Of a stretch of 64,000 nt of DNA, positions 45,398 to 58,205 are shown one piece after another. The notes beneath the pieces were generated by a model that saw nothing but the letters and a program-made list of their open reading frames with translations, had not been told where the DNA came from and made no database searches. Every line of letters begins with the position of its first letter. Positions within the stretch are counted from its first letter, which is position 1. This DNA is from Rhabditoides inermis (Eukaryota > Nematoda > Chromadorea > Rhabditida > Rhabditidae). The stretch covers positions 1,637,501 to 1,701,500 of the forward strand of contig CAWZYM010000151.1 in NCBI GenBank assembly GCA_963966185.1, written 5' to 3'. The position numbers were made by a program, and so were the translations under genes.

Positions 45398-47321
45398 TCA
45401 CCGCCGGTTGTCGGGTCCGTAGGAGATGGGGCTGCGGCTGCGCCTGGGGCTCGGACTGCGGGGAGAGCGGGAGCGGGATGCGCGACGGTGTTTGTCGTAG
45501 TCCCTGTGAACAACACGTAAACAAACAAGTAAACAAACAAGTAAACAACTCACTTGACGAGGGTGGTGTATCCGGGTGCCTTGGTGGTGACAGAGAAGTC
45601 TACGCGCACAGTCATGTTGTCTATGGTCGCGTCGCGCATCGCGTTCTTCGCCTATAGAAAAGTGGGTAAACAAACAAGTAAACAAACACGTAAACAAACA
45701 AACAACACACCTCGACCGCGTCGCGCACGTCGTCAAAGTAGATGAAGCCAAAGCCGCGGCTGCGGTTCGACTCACGATCACGCACAATGTTCACCTAAAC
45801 CAGAGCAGGGTTAGTCACGCTTCTATAAGCCACGTCCATCGTGATTCTCATGCAAACCATAAAAACCCGAAATATAGACGGCAAAAACGATGACATCTAC
45901 CACTTAGTCCCGCCCACTCCAGTACCGCCCCCGCACTCACCCGCTGCACCTTGCCGAACTCGGTGAATATGTTCTGCAGGTCGTTCTCGGTGGTGTGGAC
46001 GCTCATGCCGAATATGCCGAGGCAGTTGCAGGGCCGCGCCTTCTCGCGCCCGTCCGCGAACGGACGCCGGCCGAAGCCAGAGTGCGGCTGGTGAGACGAG
46101 TGACGCGTCTGGTAGTGCCTGCAATACACACCACTCATTCACATGTATCAATCATCAAGTACAGCACACAGCAAGCCGAACCCGACCCAAGCAAGCACAT
46201 GAAAGCAGATATCGAATGATGCCGATCGATGCTACACACGCCACACTCGCGTACCCTCTCGGGGCGCCTCGCGTATACTGTCTCGGGGCGGTAGGGGGCG
46301 GGAAGAAAGTGGGCGGCGCCGAGTTGAAGTCATAGTACGATTGCTCATACTGACGAGGCGGCGGCGCAGGGCTAGGATGTTGCCATTAGGTATACGGTAT
46401 GCGGGTGGGGTTACGGTAGTTAGGGGAGGAGCACACACGCCACGCAGCTTTACCTCGCATCTTGCTTTCATATTGCTAGCTTCACCCCTTGCATACTTGC
46501 GGCCGGAACCTTGACCCTCTGCTGCCTTTGTCATTCATTCGCATTCATGGCCCACGCGGGTTCGCTTTGCCTTCGCGGACTCGATTCCACCAGCCGATAT
46601 GACGATACGCTTGTGTATGTGTGAGTGTGTTCGCACATCGATCTCTGATCGAGATACGTTTCACAGAGGTCATTGGCCATGACCGCGGGGCGCCTTAGAA
46701 ACACCGGACCCGTGCGAGCTCACCGGGCCGAGTGGTAGCTGCGGTGGCGGGGAGAGTGCGACCGCGACCGGGAGCGGGAACGCGACGGAGAACTGAAAAA
46801 GGACAACAATGAACAACCCAAGTACACACAAACAAACTACAAACTACCAAGTACAACGGAATAAACAACACTTACCGACGCGACTTGTGGCTGCGGCGCG
46901 ACGAGTGATGACGGGGCGGACTGCGGGTGCGCGAACGCGAGCGCGAATCGTCGCGGGGCGTGCGCGACTTGGAGCGGGTGCGAGTGCGCGATCGGGATCG
47001 GGTGCGTTCGCGCGACGAGCGCGAAAGCTCCCTGTCTGCTTCCTAGAACGGTTATCGATTAGCCGCGGCCGGAAGGGCGGGGCGATGGGTGCGCACAGAG
47101 GGCACACACTTGCACTTTACCAGCCTGCGATCGATCCGCGCCTCGATCGATATCCACTATTCACGTTGCTCACTCTTGATATTCACGTTCTTAGCCGCTA
47201 CGTTTTGCGAAAACACACTCGATACATTCTCATTACACGTACGACACGTCTCTGTTTCTTGCTAGAATGGTGAGCCTAGATAGGGGGAAACGTAACGGGA
47301 GCGTACCTTGTTGTCGGACAT
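45398..47321 (-). CDS. rsp-8: Transformer-2 type SR splicing factor
   Basis: Eight exons give 277 residues: 47321-47307, 47042-46876, 46792-46724, 46371-46255, 46118-45941, 45794-45711, 45651-45554, 45503-45398. An Arg/Ser-rich N-domain is followed by a Pro/Tyr-rich segment encoded by one 117-nt exon, one RRM with RNP2 CLGIFGMS and RNP1 RGFGFIYF, the Tra2 linker-like GYTTLVKDYDKHRR, and a short RS tail ending DNRR. RS-RRM-RS order with this RRM is diagnostic for Tra2, which promotes inclusion of weak exons. The RRM exon carries the NIFTEFGKVQR helix. The 117-nt exon is a multiple of three and flanked by compatible phases, so skipping it would keep the frame. The symbol follows the C. elegans Tra2 homolog as I recall it. 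Confidence 0.92.
45504..45710 (-). promoter_or_regulatory. Forkhead-like GTAAACA cluster in two introns
   Basis: Intron 45504-45553 is almost entirely GTAAACAAACAA repeats (plus strand), and intron 45652-45710 carries the same words. At least six GTAAACA motifs, the core FOXO/DAF-16 site, occur within about 190 bp. They could act on DNA, or as UUGUUUAC repeats in RNA, or be simple microsatellites. Confidence 0.4.
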
Positions 47322-48264
47322 GGCTTGGGCGGCTTGTAGCAACTGCAGCAGCACGTGCGAGTGCGAGAGCAGAAATGACTGCGCCTCTGCAATCGATCCC
47401 CGATCACTCGGCCGCTCTCGTATGCTAATGTGAAGCGCGGCCACTCGCCGGATATGCTAATAGGCGCGCGTCTCACAGGCGACACGCGCGCTGTCACCGA
47501 ACAGAGAAGACTTCTTGTATTGAGAGTGTTGCACTGTTCTTCCGTAGCATAGAAGGAAGTTGTTCGTGTGGTGTGATTACTAATAATTGAGTAATTGACT
47601 GTGTTTCGTATGAAAGGAAATAGTTCACTTGATGATTAATAATTGAATAAGTCGCGGCGTGTAGGTTTCATTTCACCTTTGAACTCTTTAAGTTATTGCG
47701 CTGCGTGGTTTTGGAAGGATTAATGAAAAAGAGAAGGTTTATGTTGGCTAGGCTGTCCTTTCTAGAAGTCTTACACAAGGAGGCTAGTTGGAGTGTTGCA
47801 CCATAGTTGAATAAAATTGTAAGTCTGACTGAGTACGTTTCGTTAGTAAAGTACATGGTATGATATCATAAGTGTACAAGAGTTGTATATGTGGTAAATG
47901 CCTTGTATATATGACAAACTATACAAGCAGATCACACTCTGTAATGTTATGTTCGTATTCGGTTTCAAATATTGAGAGAATGATCTTGTATGAAGTTTTG
48001 CAATCAGAGGATTCAAAGGGGCTTCATCCCGAAAACATTGCAAAACATTCGATGTTGTATCAATTCGATTTTTAACATATTTCGATCAATTTCTAAACAA
48101 GTAATCAATTGATAAATGATACCTGCAGAGGGCATTGGGGCAACCTCGGAAGTTCGCGATGGCATATTGTTGTGTATTACTGCGATAGCGAAAAGAGTGT
48201 CGGTCAGTTGACTGAACACTCTGCAGGGAGTTGCGCCGTAGCGGCAGAGCCCTCCCCCTCTCCT

Positions 48265-48307
<43 letters not shown>

Positions 48308-49662
48308 CTTTCTCCTACCTGACCGCCTACTCTCTGTGTCTCTCACTTTCACCCGCTCTCTCGCCGTGTCTCTCCGCTCACCGCCCCGGGGCGAGTAATG
48401 TTTTACATGTGAATCGCGAGTAGTTGTGTATTCGGGTCAGCTATATCCCCGGGATTCGTGATATAGGGATAAAGACTGGGTGGAAAGAGAAAAGGATACT
48501 AGTGAGATTAGCATGTCATAACAGGAAACGAGCGAGAGCGAAGGGTTTCATAGGTAATTGCGGATAGACAGATGCGTTTTGGAAGTTTTCCTTATATAAC
48601 AAAACAACATCGAGCGACGAAGAATTTTCATATAGTGTGGTATCCAGGGGCGTATTCCAAAAACCGTTGGAATGACAAAAAGAATGACGAGAGCATCCAA
48701 GGGATACGAGAGAGAGGACGTGGCGATTTATAGTTTCCCGATACGATATTGCCACACAAACGTCTAGATATATGTAGAGAAGAATGGCCGAATTCAACAC
48801 AATCCACAAATGAGCGTTTCCGTCGCTCCTTTCGCTTTCCTTTTGCGTTGGCGGCTGACTCAAAGCTGATTCAACCCGCCGCGGCCAAAATATCCACATG
48901 TAACATTAACATTAAACATTCATATTGAAATTGAACAGTAATACATGTGAAAGAATTATGAAGCCGTACAGTATTCATGAGAGCGGCGTGTCGTCGTAAA
49001 CTGCATTGTACATTATTCTCATCCCCTTCTCGATCAAAACTGGCGAATCGATCCGCGTCAAAAAATGCAGAAACGTGCGAAAAAGCGTACAGTTGTCCTC
49101 GATAGGGGCTAATAAAAGAGCACCGCCGGAGAGTGCCCCCTGTTTCCCTTTATTAGCCACACTTTTCTGTTCTACAGGCTATGTAAACAATTGTTTGTCA
49201 TGGGTTTTTCTCGATTATGGGAACACTATACACCTGTGACGGACGAAAACTTTGGTGGTTGGGTTTACGGGTGGTTCTAACGAGTGAGAGGGCTCTCAAT
49301 TTACGAATCTCTCTCTCTCTATACCTCCCTCTTTCCTTCTCTCTTTCTCTATCCAGGAACTCGGAACATTTTCAACCGCATTCTCTCTCCCTCTCTCCCT
49401 CTCCTGTCTCTCCTCTCTCGCACATCGTAATTTCGATCCCGGCAGCAATGAGAGAAAAAGCCAGAGTGAGGGAGAAAAACGACTCGCACATCACCTCTGG
49501 CTCTCCCGCGAAAGTGCAGTAATGTTCAGAGGTCACAAAAAGCCGCCACCGCATCCGCCAGATTTCATAAATCCACCCCCTCCTCGAAATCTTCATTGAA
49601 ATCAAAACAACTGATAAGTGGGTGGGAATGTGTAGGTGGGCGTGGCTTGAGTGGGCGTGGTC
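47322..49662. other. Gene-free DNA upstream of the Transformer-2 gene
   Basis: AT-rich with a CT tract at about 48270-48304 and a Pyr-rich stretch at 49300-49420. Only short, non-conserved-looking frames are present. TTTATT at about 49146 may be the minus-strand polyadenylation signal of the MSP-domain gene. Confidence 0.45.
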
Positions 49663-50921
49663 TCAGAGCACGGAGAGGTTGATCTGCAGCTTCTGCTTGT
49701 TCTTCATCTGCACATTGGGCGCGAGGCTGGCTCCCACAGATTCGCCCACGTGAATCACAATCTTGTCGGGACGAGGCGCCGCGCCCGCCTGAATCAGGGT
49801 TACATGTGACGGTGGGATACTGTAGTTTGTAAAACTGTGTTACTGTAGCTGCAGTGGTACTGTAGTTCATAACTGGATTACGGTAAATCCAGCAGTGATT
49901 ACTGTATATCGTACCGTGCGAGTGACACTGACGACCGCCTCTTCATTCGGTTCCACAAAAGCGGCGGCCGGTTCGATACGGTAGTCCTTGCCGTTCGAGC
50001 ACATCACCTATACGGTAGTCGGTATACTGTAGATTGCGGTACTACACGGTACCTTCATGGCTGCCTTCTTGCCCGTGTGGTTCTTCACCTTGAACGTCTG
50101 CGCCCCACCGGTGGCCGGGAACTGAAAGGGGCGGGGCTAGAGTGGGCGGATCCCGCGCACCCACCTCCATGCGCTGCGTCGACGCGCTGAACTCGACCTT
50201 CTCGTTCGACTGGCGCTGCGTGTGATCTGAGCAATTATTGATTTACTGATTTATCGATCAATTATCGATCGTCGCACCGGAGAGCGAGTTGTCGATGGGA
50301 GCGACGGGCGACGGGATCATGACCAGCGCCGGCTAGAATGCACAGTCAACCCACACTCATAGGTATACATACAGGCGATACCTGAATCTTGGTGTCTGGC
50401 GACTTGTGCTTGTCCGATTTGGCGGCCGGGGAGCGACGCGAACTCTGCGTTTGTTCAGCCTTCTCCTGAAAGTATTTAAATGGTAGGAAAAGTTAAAAAT
50501 ATCACGGTATGACATGCAAAAGTATACGTACCTTGGATCTGAGGGGAGGAGCCGGGGCACCGCCATTCACCTGCGACAGCTGAGTGTCCTGCAGCACGCT
50601 GCGCTTCTGGAATGTGCGGTTATGGTAGCGGTACTTACTGTATCCGGAACAGACTACTGTATCTTCACTACCGTATACCTCGTCGTTGAGTCTGGACTGG
50701 TCGTCCTTGGTCTTGTCGACCTCCACCTTGTCCATCTTCTCAGGCTGCTCCTCCGTCGGGCGCTGGTTCGCCTCCTCGCGAGTCTCACGCGTCTCCTCCT
50801 GGCAATCGATAATCAATCGATAAACAATCGATCGATACCCGGACTGTCTCCTTGGGCATGTCTTTGACTTCATCACGACGCTCATCCTCCTTCTTCGTGT
50901 CCCTAGAGAGATGGAGGGTAC

Positions 50922-50952
<31 letters not shown>

Positions 50953-51106
50953 AAAGAGAGAGAGAGAGGGAGAGAGAGGGAGGGAGGGAGAGGGTCCGCA
51001 CCTCTTTGGCATGAGCGTGTCGTTCTTGCCCTCCTCCTGTTCCTTACTCGGCTTCTCCGTCGACCGCTTCTTGCTTCCAGCACGGTACCGGCCTGCCGCC
51101 TAGATA

Positions 51107-51159
<53 letters not shown>

Positions 51160-51915
51160 CCTCTCTTTCCCTCTATCCCTCTCTCTCCCCCTCTCTTCTC
51201 TCTCCACCTTGATCAGAGTCTTCTTGTTGATCATTGACGCTCGTTTGTTGGGCGTGCGCTGCAGATATCGATTGATTATCGATTGATCTTCTCGCTTTCC
51301 CACCTCCTCCTGTGTGATCTGATCGAAGAGAAGGTCGACCGGCGGCGGTTCCGCCCTTTCTTTCGTCGTCTCCTTCTTGCGCAAATTCACCGCCTGAATC
51401 AGGGCAGGGTTACTGTAACCACGACTACGGTAGATTCGATATTGAGTACTGTAATCAACAGTTTACCCACATCGCCCTGGGCGTTCCTCTTCTGGTTGTA
51501 GATCTCCTGTCGAATCTCGTGTTCCATGTGCCACTGCACGACCGGTAGCGAGTCCTCCATGTTCTAGGGATACGGTATGTTGAAATAGGATACGGTAGGT
51601 TGAATTATGAGTACTGTACCTTGAGGTGGCGCTTCATCTTGGTGTTCTTGCAGTAGGCGAGGAAAAATGGGATGAAGACAACAGTCACGAAAGTGCAGAT
51701 CATAGACACTGCAAGAGTCTCCTCTCTCTCTCTCTCTCTCCCCCGGTTGAAATAGAGGTTGAAATAGGGATACCGACTATATAGGGATACTAGAAAGGAG
51801 ACATGTTTCTCAATCTCTCTGGCTTCCCCAATCGCTCTCACTACTCACTGAGAACGATAGAAAGGTAGATGTTGTTCTCTTCTCGTGGCAGATTCACCGC
51901 ATGATAGAAATCCAT
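49663..51915 (-). CDS. Membrane-anchored MSP-domain protein
   Basis: About 15 exons in phase give 411 residues (start 51915, stop 49665-49663). Residues about 16-42 form one membrane span (ICTFVTVVFIPFFLAYC) followed by Lys/Arg. Residues 45-290 are highly charged and probably disordered. The last about 110 residues are an MSP fold: EKVEFSAS, TGGAQTFKVKNHT, KVMCSNGKDYRIEP, PDKIVIHVGES. MSP-fold domains include VAP proteins, which bind FFAT motifs at membrane contacts, and sperm proteins. Here the anchor is N-terminal and the MSP domain C-terminal, opposite to VAP. It is about 290 bp downstream of the degenerin gene on the same strand, so co-transcription is possible. Partner and site are unknown. 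Confidence 0.83.
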
Positions 51916-52205
51916 TGTGGACCGAATAACGATTCAACTATCAACCGCACGACAACGAAGAGAAAAGCGAAATGACGAGAGAAAAAGGACACGCGTCGGG
52001 AAAACGCTCATTTATCGAAAATCACACTAATTTATATTCTTCAAAGAATCATTACTCAAGAACAAGAAAAAAGTACATTGTACGAGTGTGGCACTTTGTC
52101 ATCAAAAACGAATTGTCATCAAAAAATGAAAACGTGAGATCTGTGGGAACTAACACCTGGATGGAATTTCGACTGGACACTCAATCAATCAGTATCGATC
52201 GATAC
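51916..52205 (-). other. Gap between degenerin and MSP-domain genes
   Basis: 290 bp of AT-rich DNA between same-strand genes, short enough for an operon. No strong acceptor directly precedes the MSP-gene ATG, so the operon idea is weak here. Confidence 0.35.
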
Positions 52206-53279
52206 TCAAACGCGGAGCGCGTCGTCCTTCTTCTCCGCCTCGTAGGCCTTCATGCGCTCCCGCTCCTCCCGCTCCCTGCAAATTCAAAGTACAGTAATCC
52301 ATATGCAGAATACAGTAACGGTGGTAACCCGATTATCTAGCTGATCGGAACTTCAATCACCTATACACCCATTTCAAGCTGTACAGGTACAGTACCTAAT
52401 AGTGTTCTGTCGTTTCATTTTCTGCTTTCGGCAGGCAGTCGACAACAGGTCAACCAGTAGCACTGCCACCTCGCAAACAGTGATCACAGAGAAGCCTGGA
52501 AGGAATAAAATGCTACGCTGTACTATTGACGGCATTATCATTATTCCGTAGAAGTTACCCACCTAGCCAGAGTCCCAGATGGCCTCCAAAATCAGCAATC
52601 AAGTTGACTAGCTGAAATTCAATAGATAAATTTCGAATGCAATAGGTAGCCTCACTCCATAGGCCTCTGATTCTTGAAGGAGCTCGTAGTTTAGCTGCTC
52701 GTAGAATACCTGCAATGTTTCAACTGTTATCGATCGATATCGATCGATACGCACCTCCACCATGGCAGCGTTCATTCGATAGTAGTGCTCACACATCAGC
52801 TCCGTCATTCCCTCACAGTCGCCGAGCTGCAAAACGATACGTTTCATGCGAACCCCGATACGTTTCATCTACACTACGTACGGCACTACACGCACTGCAC
52901 TACAAAACATGTTTTTGGTTTGGACTGAAAATCAATAATCATTCGATGGTAAGAGAGTGGGTGCAGAAAACGGGGTGTTACGGTGCGATCAATAAAAATA
53001 CTCTTGAAAAATACAAGCTTACAGTCTCGTTACCATAGGATGATAGACACACTCACTTTCTGCTGAAAAGAGGAAGGGGGATTTAGCAAAGCGTTATATC
53101 ACATTATTCACAATATGCAACAAATATTTTGGTTAAAAAGTGTTACCCACATCAGTGGCGCCTGAAGGCCACTTGCTAGCAGAGAAGGAGACCTAAAATG
53201 GTTCTCTCTCTCCCTCTCTCTCGCTCTCTCTCCCCCTTTCTCTCCATCCCTCCCTCTCTCCCTCCCTCTCCCCCCCTCT

Positions 53280-53342
<63 letters not shown>

Positions 53343-53874
53343 TCTCCCTTTCCCCCCCCCCTCTCTCCCTCCCTCTCCCTCTCCCCCCCTCTCTCTCTCC
53401 CTCTCCCCCCTCCTCTCTCTCTCTCTCTCTTTCCCTCTCCCTCTCCCTCTCTCTCCCCCCCCCCCTCTCTCTCCCCACCTCATACACATCCTGTGTGCAG
53501 CTCTGCTTGCACACGCAATTCTGCATTCTCTCTGTAATGTGATGGAAGTCGCCCATCGATCCCACTTTCGACTCCAAACACGCTCCTGCAATTCAATCAA
53601 TCAATACACGATAAATCAATCAATAATCACTCTTTCTACTTCTGATCACACTATGACTTTGATAAGGAAGACAAATAATTAATTCAGATCGACTCACTGG
53701 CAGTGGCATTGAAGGCGGAGCAGTGTTTGTATCCGGGGGGCACAGGGAAGCGCGGGTCTCCACACGAACAGTCGGCCAGAAGACCGTTCTGGAAGCACGA
53801 ACGGTGGCAGCCCTGCAATAGAGATCGATAATCATTGACTATTAATCAACCAATACAAGTACGAAAGAGAGAAA

Positions 53875-53912
<38 letters not shown>

Positions 53913-55101
53913 GCTCGCCTCAGGGTGGTAGTCGTAGTGTCCGTAGATGTAGTGGGCCCTGTCCATATCCTCTTTGACGACACAGTCTCCGTACGGTTGC
54001 GGCAGGCGCTGCACGATCTTCTGAAGTCGATAAATCGATATTCAATCAATAATCTTCAATCAATAAACTAAATGACCTTCTTCATTCCGAAGCTGCTGGC
54101 GAATCCGACCGGGGCAGAGTAGCCAAAGGTGTCGGGGAAAGGGTACCTGAATAACCAATATGTAATCAATAAATCAGTCGATATACTAATCGATAAACGC
54201 ACTCTGTGGGTGAGTGGATGGCGAGGCGGACGCCACTGGATTCGGAAGTGGACATGTAGTCGGATGTGTTGACGAACAGAAGCACGCGGATGCCTGAGGG
54301 GGTCATCTCTCTTTTTCCTTCCCCCCTTTCTCCCTCTCTCTCTCCCTCTCTTTCTCTCTCTCCTCACCATACATCGGCCCTGCTCTACTGCTAGTGTAGT
54401 TGTTCGTCACATCGGAGTTGAACGTGTAGCAATTACCGAATTCCGGATCAACGTGCAGTTTGAAGTCCCTGAAAAATCGATAAATAATTAAAGCAATAAT
54501 GATAGACAATCAATAACTGTAGGTCACAAAGTCTATATATTTACAAAATTGCTTACACGTCGATATCGCACTCCTTTCCGTTGAACGAGCACATCTCGAT
54601 GAACTCGTGTTTGTGCTGAAACGAGTATCGATTGATTATTGATCGATTATTGATTACGACTGACACTCTCGACTCGCTCACCACACCACAACTATGACTT
54701 TATCTCGATTTATCGATTTATCGATTACCTGCGATAGCGCTATCCTCTGCTCCTCTGAGAGGGCCGCCATTGTAAACATCAGGTTCTCTTTGGCTTTCGT
54801 AAGCATAGCCACTCCGTCCGTCATTCCCTGCAAGAGAAGCAATGAGGGAGAGAGGGGAAGGGGAGAGAGAGAGAGAGAGAGAGAGACGCACCGAGAATCC
54901 CATGGCCTTGATGGTCTCTGGGTTGGAGACGATGGCTCTCTGGTGGGGGCGCAGAGTGTGCAGCTTCCTGTTCAGTGTCGTGCGCTTCGGAATCATGGTA
55001 GCTGAAACGGAGACTTTCTCTCTCTCTCCCTCGCTCTCTCACTCTCTCTCTCCCTCGCTCTCTCACTCTCTCTCTCTCCCTCGCTCTCTCACTCTCTCTC
55101 T

Positions 55102-55168
<67 letters not shown>

Positions 55169-58156
55169 ACTGATACTGATTCTCTTCTCTCTTTCCTTCT
55201 CTATCTACCTCTTGCCCTCTCTCTACTTCTCTCCCTCCCTCCCCCTGTCTCTCTCCCCCTTCCCTCTCTCCCTCTCTTCCTGCTCTCACTCGGTGCAGGT
55301 GTAGTAGTGTAGGGATGTCAAGGGGAATTTTCAAGTGTTACGGATATGTGCTTACTGTATATCAAAATGAAGTAAATTATATGTAGTTTTGAAATAGTAT
55401 CATTTTAATTAGTTGTTTTCTTTCATTTCCGCGTTACGCGCATCGAAAGCGCGCGGTTTGAGGGCGCGCGCGGCACACAACTTCACAGAGAAAGGCTAAG
55501 CCACGCCCCTTTTTGACGTCATTTTCATAGGATCAAATCAATTTTTGTCAAAAATAATAGGTTATGACACGGTCCAGCGCCAAAAGGAAGGCACTACTAG
55601 ATACAACTTTTTACGGCGCGTCGAATGGTGTATTCCGTTTGGCGCGGGAAGATGCCGCATATTTGTGCCATCAAAGCTCCGCCCACTTGACATCCCTATA
55701 GTAGTGGTCGTTGTTGTAGTCGTGGTGGTAGGAGGAGGAGGAGTAGTGGTAGTAGTTGTAGTAGTAGTCGTAGTTGTCGTCGGCTCCTCGGTGGCTGAAG
55801 CATTTGAATTTTCCTTCTCGCACCGTAATTCACGAAAGAAGTTTGAAATATCAACGTACTAGTGAACTGCTCGGGTCCGGTCCACAGCTTTCGAATCTCA
55901 ACAGGCGCCTTCGACAGACAGTAGGGCTTCTGGAAGGATGGGAGGGTGGAAGGGTGGAAGGGAAGGGGGGATGGGAGCAACCGAATCAGGCCGGACATTG
56001 TTCGATCGTGAGTGAGCTTTGCGCATCTATTTGTGCCGTGTCTACTACATTCACACACTCTACCATACCTCGTCCCAATACTCCTGAAACACGTGTACTG
56101 TAGTGATTGTGATTGGTGATTATACGTTCTAACAATTATCAGTGTTCAAATCGTGACAACACACATAGTGATGGTGTGTGTCTCACACTGCGTCGTCATA
56201 CCTGTTCCGCCCGTGTAATCTGTCTATGATAGTGTTTGATAGTGTAGTGGGTGGGTGTGTGTGGGGGGTGCACTCACATCCTCGACCTCATACTGTCCCG
56301 CCCTGTCGCGGCACTTGCACGGGTAGGACTGTGTGGGCGTCTCGCCGTCTGGGAGCGACGCCTCGCAGTAGCCCTCCTCCGAACACGCTGGACACTCGTG
56401 GTCGTACCACACACTGAAACACAGAATGATGACGTGGTAGATTCTGGAGTGACGTCAGAGGATTCTGGTTGTCTTGAAAGTTCATTCTCGAGAAGATACA
56501 TTGCTTTTTGATGCTTCAGTGAGGCACGTTACCTCGACATACACTTTCGGGTCAACAACGACTATAAATACGAAGGTGATTGGGATAGCGTGCAAAGAAG
56601 GGGAGAGAGGGGAGAAAAAGAAAGAGAGAGGTCTTGTGAAAAGGTTAAGTGTACTAACCTACGTGCAAAACAGTACTTATCCAGAAATATAGGATATGAG
56701 TGAGTGATATGTGATATGATAACTCTCCGTTTTCTATCCGATCGCTTCAAGTGCATATCAGATTTCACACCTCATAACCGATAACAAAAAAATTGTTCTT
56801 GAAATCGATAAATCGATATCTCTCACGATTGATTGAAGCACGGCCAGGCCACCATCATCTCCATGTCGTACGTGCACACACACTTGGACTCCTGGATTTT
56901 AAAGTACAGTATGCTACAATAGGGACTACAGTACCCACAAGTACAGTAATACAGTGGTAGTCGGAGTAACCGTAACCGACCTTAGTCTTGGGTGGTGTCT
57001 CGAAGCGAATGCATTCCATGTCGAGCTTTCCCACACACTTGCAGTGCGCTTCGATTGCTTCGAAGCGACGAGGGGACTGAAAAAAGTGATTGATACAATT
57101 ATGGATACAATTTCATTTTGTTTTTATTACCGCGATGAAACGTATATATGAAAAGACATGCTCTTTTCAAGTGCAATTCAACGGAACTATGTGATGTTGC
57201 ACGATGAAGGTTCAAAACAATTACATTCTTTTTGTTATCACGCCGCAATCAACATGACGTCATTGCACCCACCGCCCTCTTCTTTCTGCTGAAAATACTC
57301 TCAGTCGTATAGTACTTGGCGGCAGGGGTGGACGTCTGCAGCTCATTCAGAGAGTCCGCGATCTCCTTACTCAAAACAATCGATAAATCAATAGATATCG
57401 ATAAGATAAGTCAATCTTCGATCAATGCATATGTAAACTTACGCGAATAATAGTTTGACGAGTTTCTCGCTCTTGGCCGCCTGTTCCTTGCGACGATACT
57501 TGGGCTTGGAGGGGTCATCGCCCTTCGAAGACGTCTTCGCATTGTCGTACACGTCCATCTGGAGACAGGGAATATGGAGAGAGAGGGGAGAGAGAGGGAG
57601 GGAGAGGGAGAGGGAGAGGGAGAGGGAGAGGAGAGGGAGAGGGAGAGGGAGAGGGAGAGGGAGAGGGAGAGGGAGAGGGAGAGGGAGAGGGAGAGGGAGA
57701 GGGAGAGGAGAGGGAGAGGGAGAGGGAGAGGGAGAGGGAGAGGGAGAGGGAGAGGGAGAGGGAGAGGGAGAGGGAGAGGAGAGGGAGAGGGAGAGGGAGA
57801 GGGAGAGGGAGAGGGAGAGGGAGAGGGAGAGGGAGAGGGAGAGGAGGGAGAGGGAGAGGGAGAGGGAGAGGGAGAGGGAGAGGGAGAGGGGAGAGGGAGA
57901 GGGAGAGGGAGAGGGAGAGGGAGAGGGAGAGGGAGAGGGAGAGGGAGAGGGAGAGGGAGAGGGAGAGGAGAGGGAGAGGGAGAGGGGAGAGGGAGAGGGA
58001 GAGGGAGAGGGAGAGGGAGAGGGAGAGGGAGAGGGAGAGGAGAGGGAGAGGGAGAGGGAGAGGGAGAGGGAGAGGGAGAGGGAGAGGGAGAGGGAGAGGG
58101 AGAGGGAGAGGGAGAGGGAGAGGGAGAGGAGAGGAAGAGGGAGAGGGAGAGAGAGA

Positions 58157-58205
<49 letters not shown>

